A stretch of DNA of 35,653 nt from Bifidobacterium breve (GTDB lineage: Bacteria; Actinomycetota; Thermoleophilia; Miltoncostaeales; Miltoncostaeaceae). Under the pieces are notes generated by a model that ran no database searches, was not told the DNA's origin, and was given only the letters and a program-made list of their open reading frames with translations. Shown here one piece after another: positions 1 through 7,422 of the stretch (its first letter is position 1; every line of letters starts with the position of its first letter). The stretch lies in the NCBI GenBank assembly GCA_945861935.1, contig CAMAVU010000011.1:1-35653 (forward strand). Direction: 5' to 3'. Position numbers and translations under genes: made by a program.

Positions 1-24
1 GACAGTCCCCGGGGAGGGACTGTC
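1..24. repeat. Inverted repeat of the GGGGACTGTCCCC family
   Basis: A 9-bp stem (GACAGTCCC / GGGACTGTC) encloses a 6-base loop and is followed by CCCGCGG. It lies 17 bases beyond the stop of the leftward ImmA-type gene, so it could fold as that operon's terminator. The same core recurs at 4169–4384, 8582–8604, 26787–26801 and 35379–35653. The left edge of the window cuts any further copies. Confidence 0.7.
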
Positions 25-40
25 CCCGCGGTTCCGGGTC

Positions 41-586
41 CTATGCCCCCTGCGGGCGGGTGCCTGTGATGCCCAGGTTGAAGTAGCGCCACTCCATCGC
101 GATGCCGCTCACGCCGAAGAGCCCGGCGGCCTCGTTGACGTCCGCTCCCCGGGCGGCGGCATCGCGCACGGCGCCTTCAGGCATCAGCAGCGAGGCGGCG
201 AAGTTGTTGGCTTCGCGCTCGAGCACGCTGTCCACTCTGGCCGAGATGTCCGACTCCCGGCAGAGGATGGGCTCGGGCGTCGTGCTGCGCCCCTCGTCGC
301 ACTGGCACACCCAGTGTCCGATCTCGTGGGCGAGGGTGAAGCGTCGTCGCCCCTCGCTCACTCGCGCCTCCTGTGCGTTCAGGTACACGTAGCGGGTAGC
401 GGGCACGAGCAGGCCGGACACCTCGATCTCGTCGGACTCGATCACGAACAGGCCGAGCAGGTCGCTCGCAACGCGGTCCACGGGCACGGGGCCGTCTGCT
501 GGCCGGGCGTTCCGGAACGTCGCATCGAAGCGCGCGAGCAGGGCCTCGGCGCGCGGATCCGATTCCCGGCGTCCGGCTGGGCTCAC
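41..586 (-). CDS. ImmA/IrrE family metallo-endopeptidase
   Basis: This is a predicted zinc peptidase of the ImmA/IrrE family (181 aa). The zinc motif HEIGH lies at residues 87–91, in the context FTLAHEIGHWVCQC. The likely third ligand is Glu125 in the second helix (EREANNFAASLLMP), which is the family's typical arrangement. Known relatives, ImmA of ICEBs1 and IrrE of Deinococcus, cleave or inactivate an HTH repressor encoded next to them. Here the gene is last in a three-gene leftward operon after a sigma factor and an HTH protein. Its GTG start overlaps the HTH gene's TGA (GTGA), so the two are probably translationally coupled. By inference, the substrate is the HTH protein or another regulator of the operon. 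The fold and active site are well supported; the target is a guess. Confidence 0.9.
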   Translation of the reverse strand: MSPAGRRESDPRAEALLARFDATFRNARPADGPVPVDRVASDLLGLFVIESDEIEVSGLLVPATRYVYLNAQEARVSEGRRRFTLAHEIGHWVCQCDEGRSTTPEPILCRESDISARVDSVLEREANNFAASLLMPEGAVRDAAARGADVNEAAGLFGVSGIAMEWRYFNLGITGTRPQGA

Positions 587-1155
587 CCCGGCCCGCCGGT
601 GAACAGGTCGTCAACATTGTCGGGTTCGAGCGCTGGCGAGGCCATGCTGTGCCAGACCGCCTGCGTCCCGTCAACGGAGCGTGCGAACACCGCCTGGCTC
701 CCACCCGGCGACGATGGCCCGGGCCCCTGCACGAGGAGCGATGCCCGGGCGACGCCCAGCACCTTGGCGACGGCGTCGAAGACCCGGTCCCGGATCCCGG
801 CGAGCGGCAGCTGCCCGGTCTCGAGTTCGTGGTAGTACACGGCCACCCGCTGGTCGTCGGCCGACCCGAGCCCCAACTCGTCGCGCAGCCCCGTCACCAC
901 CTCGTCGCGCGTCATGCCCTTGGCCGCACGCAACTCCAACAGGGGCGGGTGGCCGCGCAGCATTGCCTGCACCATCAGGACCGTCTCGATGGCGGGATCG
1001 GGCGGGGTCTCCTCCACCAGCACCGTGCGGATGCGCCGCCCCATTTCCTCCCGCCCGGCCTCGGGAACGCGGGCCAGGAACGCCGATGCATCGGGGTGCT
1101 CGCCCGCCGTGTAGGCCCGGCGGAACTCCGCGGTCAGTTCCTCGATTTCGCTCAT
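583..1155 (-). CDS. HTH (XRE-like) regulator of the sigma/ImmA operon
   Basis: This predicted cytoplasmic regulator is 190 aa long. The N-terminal ~80 residues are helical and acidic (EIEELTAEFRRAYTAGEHPD and onward). The middle part (about residues 80–145) resembles an XRE/Cro-type helix-turn-helix: LRAAKGMTRDEVVTGL, then YYHELETGQLPL, then a third helix up to RASLL. The last ~40 residues are Gly/Pro-rich and probably disordered. The ATG at 1155 overlaps the stop of the sigma gene (ATGA), and its own stop overlaps the start of the ImmA gene. The gene sits where an anti-sigma factor or an ImmR/DdrO-like repressor would be expected. I do not recognise a named family, so the HTH assignment is moderate and the partner role is inferred from context. 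Confidence 0.7.
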   Translation of the reverse strand: MSEIEELTAEFRRAYTAGEHPDASAFLARVPEAGREEMGRRIRTVLVEETPPDPAIETVLMVQAMLRGHPPLLELRAAKGMTRDEVVTGLRDELGLGSADDQRVAVYYHELETGQLPLAGIRDRVFDAVAKVLGVARASLLVQGPGPSSPGGSQAVFARSVDGTQAVWHSMASPALEPDNVDDLFTGGPG

Positions 1156-1703
1156 GTGCCGTCCTCCACGAGCCACTGCCCGATGCGGTCCTTGGCGCGA
1201 TGGTGGATCTGGTGTGCGTTGTTGGGGGTGATCCCCATGGCCCTCGCCACCTCCGCGAGGCTGCGTCCGTCAAGATAGTGCATGGTCATCAGTGTGCGCT
1301 CACGATCATTCAGCCGGGCGAACAACGCCTCGACAACCTCATCCTGCCCCACTCGATCCAGGTCGTGGGCGGCGGAGTGATCGACCGGCTCGTCCCCCGG
1401 CATGTCGCCGAGCGAGCGCTCCCGCTCCCGGTTCCCGGCGGCGTCGGCCACATAGCCCTTGATCGTCCAGATCGTGATCTGGAAGACCACCGCCCGGATG
1501 GGCAGCGAATAGCGCCTGCCTGACTGGATCTCGCGGGTGAGCCGCAGGAAGACCTCCTGCCGCACCTCTTCGACCTCACCGCCACGCACCTTGCCGGTGG
1601 AACGGATCCAGTGCAGAACGGGCTCCCAGTACAACGCCGCCACGCTGTTGATGTCGTAGTCATCACTTGACAGGCACTCGGGATGTGTCGCTTCCTTACG
1701 CAC
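1152..1703 (-). CDS. RNA polymerase sigma-70 family (ECF-like) factor
   Basis: This is a short alternative sigma factor of about 183 aa. An N-terminal region-2-like segment contains EEVRQEVFLRLTREI and a helix FQITIWTIKGYVAD. The C-terminal region 4 is clear: LNDRERTLMTMHYLDG, then the HTH SLAEVARAMGITPNNAHQIH. The linker between them is acidic. The reading frame stays open far upstream across the groES promoter, so the start must be chosen. I favour GTG at 1703 because a TATTCT hexamer lies 9 bases before it on the minus strand; GTG 1712 is the alternative, and neither has a clear ribosome binding site. It is the first gene of the sigma–HTH–ImmA operon and points away from groES. The family call is firm; its regulon is unknown. 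Confidence 0.85.
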   Translation of the reverse strand: MRKEATHPECLSSDDYDINSVAALYWEPVLHWIRSTGKVRGGEVEEVRQEVFLRLTREIQSGRRYSLPIRAVVFQITIWTIKGYVADAAGNRERERSLGDMPGDEPVDHSAAHDLDRVGQDEVVEALFARLNDRERTLMTMHYLDGRSLAEVARAMGITPNNAHQIHHRAKDRIGQWLVEDGT

Positions 1704-1952
1704 GCTGTTCACAGAATACGCTTGCAACACCCGCCATTCGGCGCACGCGTCGGCCGACTGCCGGAAATCAAGGTGCTCCGTGCACCGGGAGCGGTCATGC
1801 ACGTGGGGGTACGTGTGTCTGTCCCCGGCCTGAGCCCGGCTCACAGGCTCTCCGGATACCGCCGGGACACGCCGCGGGGGTCGCTCCCGCCATTCCGGGA
1901 CCGGCTGAAGCCCCGCAATACGCCCAAACCCGGGGCGTCGGGACGTTCGCAC
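1704..1952. other. Divergent intergenic region between sigma operon and groES
   Basis: About 250 bases separate the leftward sigma gene from the groES promoter. I see no convincing gene here; the open frames are short or are extensions of neighbours in GC-rich sequence. A TATTCT hexamer on the minus strand (1718–1713) is the best -10 candidate for the sigma operon, but I find no good -35 at the matching distance. Confidence 0.4.
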
Positions 1953-1981
1953 TAGACAGCCCGCGCCCGGTGCTCTAGCCT
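1953..1981 (+). promoter_or_regulatory. Probable groESL promoter
   Basis: TAGACA at 1953–1958 (5 of 6 match to TTGACA) is followed after 17 bases by TAGCCT at 1976–1981. The predicted start near 1988 falls at the left edge of the CIRCE operator, where HrcA would block transcription. The hexamers and spacing are seen; promoter activity is inferred. Confidence 0.5.
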
Positions 1982-1985
1982 CCCG

Positions 1986-2012
1986 TTGGCACTCAGGCGG
2001 GGCGAGTGCCAT
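1986..2012 (+). promoter_or_regulatory. CIRCE operator (HrcA binding site)
   Basis: TTGGCACTC–N9–GAGTGCCAT matches the CIRCE layout (TTAGCACTC–N9–GAGTGCTAA) with 8 of 9 paired positions. It lies 42 bases before the groES start and overlaps the predicted transcription start. CIRCE is bound by the repressor HrcA, so groESL here should be heat- and misfolding-induced. No hrcA gene is in the window. Confidence 0.9.
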
Positions 2013-2054
2013 GCCAAGCGCCCCGCAGTCGCAGATACTGGACATGGAGGATTG

Positions 2055-2393
2055 ATGAGCATTACGCCGCTTGGTGACCGTGTCATCGTGACCGCGGGAG
2101 AGTCGGAGGAGGTCACGGCCAGTGGAATCGTGCTTCCCGACACGGCCAAGGAGAAGCCCCAGCGGGGCATTGTCGTCGCGGTTGGCCCGGGCCGGCTCGT
2201 GGATGGCGAGCGCGTCGCTCCCGACGTCGAGGTGGGTGACGTCGTCATCTACTCCAAGTACGGCGGGACCGAGCTGAACATTGATGGTGAGGACGTGATG
2301 GTGCTGAGCGAGCACGACATCCTCGCGAAGCTCGACGCACCCGCACCCGCGAAGGTCGACGCACCCGCGAAGGTCGTAAAGGGCAAGAAGTAA
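2055..2393 (+). CDS. groES: Co-chaperonin GroES
   Basis: This is the 10-kDa co-chaperonin that caps the GroEL ring. The N-terminus ([12 protein letters not shown]), the mobile-loop region around residues 20–30 ([14 protein letters not shown]) and the family motif [20 protein letters not shown] are all present. The protein is 112 aa against a usual length near 95. The excess is a C-terminal Ala/Pro/Lys-rich tail in which APAKV is repeated (about residues 95–112). GGAGG at 2046–2050 precedes the ATG at 2055 by four bases and fixes the start. It is co-transcribed with groEL 34 bases downstream and controlled by the CIRCE element upstream. Confidence 0.97.
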   Translation: MSITPLGDRVIVTAGESEEVTASGIVLPDTAKEKPQRGIVVAVGPGRLVDGERVAPDVEVGDVVIYSKYGGTELNIDGEDVMVLSEHDILAKLDAPAPAKVDAPAKVVKGKK

Positions 2394-2412
2394 GGCATCT
2401 CGGAGAACCTGA

Positions 2413-4065
<1,653 letters not shown>

Positions 4066-4101
4066 ACCGAGCCACCTGGCTCAGTAGTTCTGCACCAGAC
4101 A

Positions 4102-4125
4102 GGGGCGGGCCGAAAGGCCCGCCCC
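4102..4125 (+). terminator. Terminator of groESL
   Basis: A perfect 10-bp stem (GGGGCGGGCC / GGCCCGCCCC) closed by a GAAA tetraloop lies 36 bases after the groEL stop. It is followed by TCGTCGTT rather than a T-run, which is common for actinobacterial terminators. Confidence 0.85.
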
Positions 4126-4133
4126 TCGTCGTT

Positions 4134-4384
4134 GGAGCAAGGGGACTGGAGCAAGGGGACTGGAGCAAGGGGACTGTCCCCCTGAGGGGACTGTCCCCGC
4201 GGTTGGGGGTTGGGCCCCGCGGTTGGGGGATGGGGGTTGGGGGTTTGCTGTTGGGGGACTGTCCCCCTGAGGGGACTGTCCCCGCGGTTGGTGGTCCCCG
4301 CGGTTGGTGGGGTCACCTGAGGGGACTGTCCCCGCGGTTGGTGGTCCCCGCGGTTGGTGGTCCCCGCGGTTGGTGGGGTCACCC
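4134..4384. repeat. Repeat patch: 14-bp tandem units, GGGGACTGTCCCC palindromes and G-runs
   Basis: This gene-free stretch is built almost wholly of repeats. Three tandem copies of GGAGCAAGGGGACT occupy 4134–4175. GGGGACTGTCCCC palindromes follow, for example at 4169–4181 and 4186–4198, with more copies to about 4335. TCCCCGCGGTTGGTGG-type units then recur several times up to 4384. A G-rich block at 4205–4257 lies inside. The open frames running through it are low-complexity and not credible genes. The patch separates the groESL terminator from the tail-collar cassette. Confidence 0.85.
4225..4257 (+). other. Potential G-quadruplex
   Basis: Four runs of five G lie at 4225–4229, 4232–4236, 4239–4243 and 4253–4257, with loops of 2, 2 and 9 bases. 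This satisfies the usual G-quadruplex pattern on the plus strand. It lies within the repeat patch. Confidence 0.6.
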
Positions 4385-4493
4385 CCCCGGCGATGCCGTC
4401 AGCGACGTTCGGCCTGCCTGCCCCGCGGGTGCCGACGTCCCGTCCGACTGGTAGGTTGGACCCACTCCTTCCCCCGACCGATCGAGCGGGCCG

Positions 4494-4971
4494 ATGGCCG
4501 ATGCAGAGTCTCCGCACGTGGGATCCATCTCGATGCTCGCCTTCCCATGGCCCATGAACTGGTGGGCGCTTGCGACGGGCCAGACCCTGCCGATCGTGCA
4601 GAACCAGACGCTTTCCGCGCTGTACGGCACCTTCTTCGGCGGCGATGGCCGGACGACCTTCGGCCTGCCCGATCTGCAGGGGCGCGGGGTGGTGGGGCAG
4701 GGGCAGGGAAACGGCCGTCCCTTCGCCGCGCTGGGCAGAGCACATGGGTGCGGAGACCTCAGTCCTGACGCCGTGGTTGATGCCACAGCACGTGCACACG
4801 GTGACTTCGGGCGGGACGGCAGGGGTGCTCGGCTCCGCGGCCGCTCGTGGAACGGCGGGTCAGGAACCGACGGGGGTTACCGGTGGCGGCACCGCCGTCG
4901 GGACGCTGCCGCCGAGTCCCGTGGTGAGTCAGCAGGTATGCCTGAGCGGGCTCTTCGCTGAACACGCGTAG
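4494..4971 (+). pseudogene. Tail-collar domain protein, frameshifted
   Basis: The first ~80 codons from ATG 4494 encode a phage-tail-collar (microcystin-dependent protein-like) N-terminus: GSISMLAFPWPMNWWALATG, then FFGGDGRTTFGLPDLQGRG. This is closely similar to the intact protein at 5514–5999. Near 4735–4745 the homology moves to the +1 frame, where GAETSVLTPWLMPQHVH matches the paralogue's QESVTLTVANLPPHEH. That frame then runs to the TAG at 4969–4971. One extra base, or two missing, would explain this. It may be a true pseudogene beside a repeat patch, an assembly error, or much less likely a recoding site. The paralogue comparison makes the frame break clear. Confidence 0.8.
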
Positions 4972-5008
4972 CGACGGCATGGATCTGAGAAAACGATCGG
5001 AGGACGCG

Positions 5009-5521
5009 ATGGAACACGACGATTCGGGCACAGGTACGACCTCGCGCCGGGCGTTCCTGACCGGGGCGGCAGGGGTCGCGGGCGCGGCCATCGGTGCAAG
5101 CGTGCTGGGAGCGGCGGGTGTGGCCCAGGCGTCGACCCCGAAGAGGGTGTCGGGGTCGACGCATCCCCCGCCTCACCCGCACCGGGCGCCGCACGCCCAC
5201 TACCGCCGGGGTCTGTTCGAGGACGCCAAGAGCGCCCGGGTGACCCTGCTGCTGGATGGCTCACCCGTGACGCTGACCATCCGCGACATCAATCCCCTCG
5301 GCGTCGCCGAGGCGGCGCCGGGCGGGTCGCACCTCTGGCACAACGCCTTCTCCGTGACCATGACCGGACCCGTCGGAACGGACATCCCGCAGGGAACCTA
5401 CCCTGTGACCATCAACGGGAAGCGCTTCGACCTGTTCGTGGTGCCGCTCCTCCGCACTACGGCCACGCCGGTGTACGAAGCCATCATCAACCGTGCCTAC
5501 TACAGGAGGGCCCGTGGCTAG
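5009..5521 (+). CDS. Tat-exported DUF6916-like protein
   Basis: This 170-aa protein begins with a twin-arginine signal (TSRRAFLTGAAG) and an Ala/Gly-rich hydrophobic stretch ending near AQA, so it is probably folded before export. A His/Pro-rich linker follows. The C-terminal ~100 residues resemble the beta-rich DUF6916 domain: ARVTLLLDGSPVTLTI, FSVTMTGP, IPQGTYPVTI, FDLFVVPL. To my knowledge such domains are often encoded beside tail-collar proteins, and here one lies on each side. ATG 5009 is chosen over 4979 because AGGA-type ribosome binding sequence ends just before it. The stop overlaps the downstream collar gene by 8 bases, implying coupling. The function of the family is not known. 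Confidence 0.75.
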   Translation: MEHDDSGTGTTSRRAFLTGAAGVAGAAIGASVLGAAGVAQASTPKRVSGSTHPPPHPHRAPHAHYRRGLFEDAKSARVTLLLDGSPVTLTIRDINPLGVAEAAPGGSHLWHNAFSVTMTGPVGTDIPQGTYPVTINGKRFDLFVVPLLRTTATPVYEAIINRAYYRRARG

Positions 5522-5999
5522 TTACGAACCCTATCTGGGGTCCATCGATGCTCTGGGATTCCCGTGGCCCATCAATGGGTGGGCGATCGCCGATGGCTCG
5601 TTTCTCCCCACCTCCCAACAAGCCGCGCTCTACTCGCTGTTGGGAACCGCTTTCGGCGGGAACGGTACGACGACATTTGCCCTGCCCGATCTCCGTGGCC
5701 GTGGCACCGTGGGGCAGGGCGCGGGGGCTGGGCTGACCCCCCGGGTCATAGGACAGGTCTTTGGGCAGGAGAGCGTCACGCTCACTGTGGCCAACCTGCC
5801 ACCGCATGAGCACGCGGTGACGTTGGGCGGCACCGCGGCCTCAAGCGGATCCACCGCGGCCGCAGGCAGCGGTTCCAACACGCCGCCGGCAATCGCGACA
5901 TCCGCTGCGGGCGGGGCACAGCCCTTCCCGACCCTGCCACCCAGTTTGGTTCTGGCGTTCCAGGTCGCGCTTGTGGGGTATTACCCGTCCCGCAATTAG
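5514..5999 (+). CDS. Phage tail collar domain protein (MdpB-like)
   Basis: This 161-aa protein carries the tail-collar domain: YLGSIDALGFPWPINGWAIA, FGGNGTTTFALPDLRGRGTV and LPPHEHAV, with a Ser/Ala/Gly-rich region before the C-terminus. Proteins of this type occur in tail fibres, and also outside phages as microcystin-dependent protein-like genes of uncertain function. The GTG at 5514 follows AGGAGGG at 5504–5510 and overlaps the stop of the Tat-protein gene. The frameshifted paralogue lies 540 bases upstream. No capsid, terminase, portal or integrase gene is nearby, so this is a free-standing cassette and not a prophage. Confidence 0.85.
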   Translation: MASYEPYLGSIDALGFPWPINGWAIADGSFLPTSQQAALYSLLGTAFGGNGTTTFALPDLRGRGTVGQGAGAGLTPRVIGQVFGQESVTLTVANLPPHEHAVTLGGTAASSGSTAAAGSGSNTPPAIATSAAGGAQPFPTLPPSLVLAFQVALVGYYPSRN

Positions 6000-6037
6000 T
6001 CGCCCGCGCGTAGGGCCAGGCGCGCTTCCTCGGATTT

Positions 6038-6065
6038 CCATAGGTATTGTTGCGTATTGCTATGG
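6038..6065 (+). promoter_or_regulatory. AT-rich palindrome upstream of metY (candidate operator)
   Basis: CCATAG–N16–CTATGG forms an inverted repeat, and inside it GTATTG occurs twice with a 10-bp period (6044–6049 and 6054–6059). It is strikingly AT-rich for this genome and lies 53 bases before metY. It could be a repressor site controlling the methionine genes. I see no SAM-riboswitch core in the 6000–6117 gap. The regulator is unknown. Confidence 0.5.
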
Positions 6066-6117
6066 CCGCGTCGGCGGGTGCGGCTGAGTCCGTGACGAAG
6101 CAGGAGAGGCCGATCTG

Positions 6118-7422
6118 ATGAGCGACCACCACCGTGACACCCTCGCCCTCCACGGGGGGCAGACGCCGGACCCGACCACCAACGCGCGGGCCGTGCCGAT
6201 CTACCAGACGACGTCGTTCGTGTTCAACGACGCCCAGCACGCCGCGAACCTGTTTGCGCTCGCTGAGCCGGGCAACATCTACACGCGCATCATGAACCCC
6301 ACGTGGGATGTGCTCGAGCAGCGCGTCGCGCAACTGGAGGGGGGCATCGCCGCGTGTGCCATTGCGTCCGGTCAGGCCGCTGTGGCCTACTCCGTGCTCA
6401 ACGTGTGCCGCGCCGGCGACAACGTCATCGCCGAGCCGCAGCTCTACGGCGGCACCTACAACCTGTTTGCCCACACGCTCCCGCAGTTCGGCATCGAGGT
6501 GCGCTTCGCCGATCAGGACGACCCGGGGTCGGTGGCGCGGTTGGCCGATGCGAAGACCCGTGCGGTGTTCGTGGAGTCGCTCGGCAACCCGAGTCTCGAC
6601 GTGCTGGATCTGGCTGCGTGGGCCGATGCCGCCCACGCAGCGGGCGTTCCCCTGATCGTGGACAACACCGTCCCCACGCCGATGCTGTGCCGACCGTTCG
6701 AGCATGGCGCCGACATCATCGTGCACTCGCTCACCAAGTTCATCGGCGGCCACGGCACGTCAATCGGCGGCATCGTCGTGGACTCGGGCAACTTCGACTG
6801 GGTGGGAAATGCCGAGCGCTTCCCGGGGCTCACGTCACCCGATCCGTCATATCACGGGGTCGTGTGGTCCGACGCCCTCGGCCCGGCGGCCTACATCGGG
6901 CGCATCCGGACGGTCCTCCTGCGCAACATCGGCGCCGCGCTGTCGCCGTTCAACGCGTTCCTCATCCTCCAGGGGATCGAGACGCTGCACCTTCGGATGG
7001 AGCGCCACTGCAGCAACGCGTTGGCGATCGCACAGCACCTGCAGGCGCACCCCGACGTGGAGTGGGTGGACTACCCGGGGCTGGAGTCGTCGAAGTACCA
7101 CGAACTGGCCAGTCGTATGCTGGATGGCGGTTACGGTGCCATCCTCACGTTCGGCATCCGGGGTGGCCGCGATGCAGGGCAGGCGCTGATCTCCAACCTC
7201 GCGTTGTTCAGCCACCTCGCCAACATCGGCGACGCGAAGTCGCTGGCCATCCACCCCTCCACGACCACCCACTCGCAGTTGAACGACGAGGAGTTGTCGC
7301 TCGCGGGCGTGAGCCCGGAGATGGTGCGGCTGTCGGTGGGCATCGAGAACGTCGGGGATCTCGTCCGCGACCTCGATCAGGCCATCGCCACCGCGACGGC
7401 CGGGGTGGGGGCACCCGCCTGA
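6118..7422 (+). CDS. metY: O-acetylhomoserine sulfhydrylase (aminocarboxypropyltransferase)
   Basis: This PLP enzyme converts O-acetylhomoserine and sulfide to homocysteine in direct-sulfhydrylation methionine synthesis. It has 434 aa, the usual MetY length. The PLP lysine is Lys207 in SLTKFIGGHG. Other family stretches are present: PIYQTTSFVF, IYTRIMNPTWDVLE, ASGQAA and the C-terminal HPSTTTHSQL. The ATG at 6118 follows AGGAGA at 6102–6107. metX follows with a 4-base overlap, and that enzyme makes the substrate. The AT-rich palindrome at 6038–6065 is the likely control site. Confidence 0.95.
   Translation: MSDHHRDTLALHGGQTPDPTTNARAVPIYQTTSFVFNDAQHAANLFALAEPGNIYTRIMNPTWDVLEQRVAQLEGGIAACAIASGQAAVAYSVLNVCRAGDNVIAEPQLYGGTYNLFAHTLPQFGIEVRFADQDDPGSVARLADAKTRAVFVESLGNPSLDVLDLAAWADAAHAAGVPLIVDNTVPTPMLCRPFEHGADIIVHSLTKFIGGHGTSIGGIVVDSGNFDWVGNAERFPGLTSPDPSYHGVVWSDALGPAAYIGRIRTVLLRNIGAALSPFNAFLILQGIETLHLRMERHCSNALAIAQHLQAHPDVEWVDYPGLESSKYHELASRMLDGGYGAILTFGIRGGRDAGQALISNLALFSHLANIGDAKSLAIHPSTTTHSQLNDEELSLAGVSPEMVRLSVGIENVGDLVRDLDQAIATATAGVGAPA

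Noticed and set aside
4203-4454. Open frame running through the repeat patch (83 codons)
   Set aside because: It is made of low-complexity repeat translation (Gly, Trp, Val, Pro) and has no ribosome binding site or homology.
4494-5999. Prophage remnant
   Set aside because: Only collar-type genes are present; no capsid, portal, terminase, lysis or integrase genes and no attachment sites are visible.
6000-6117. SAM riboswitch before metY
   Set aside because: No recognisable SAM-I or SAM-II core or terminator fold; only a palindrome and a ribosome binding site are seen.
6303-7418. Long N-terminal extension of MetX
   Set aside because: It overlaps metY throughout and has the Arg-rich composition of an out-of-frame reading; MetX homology starts after 7419.
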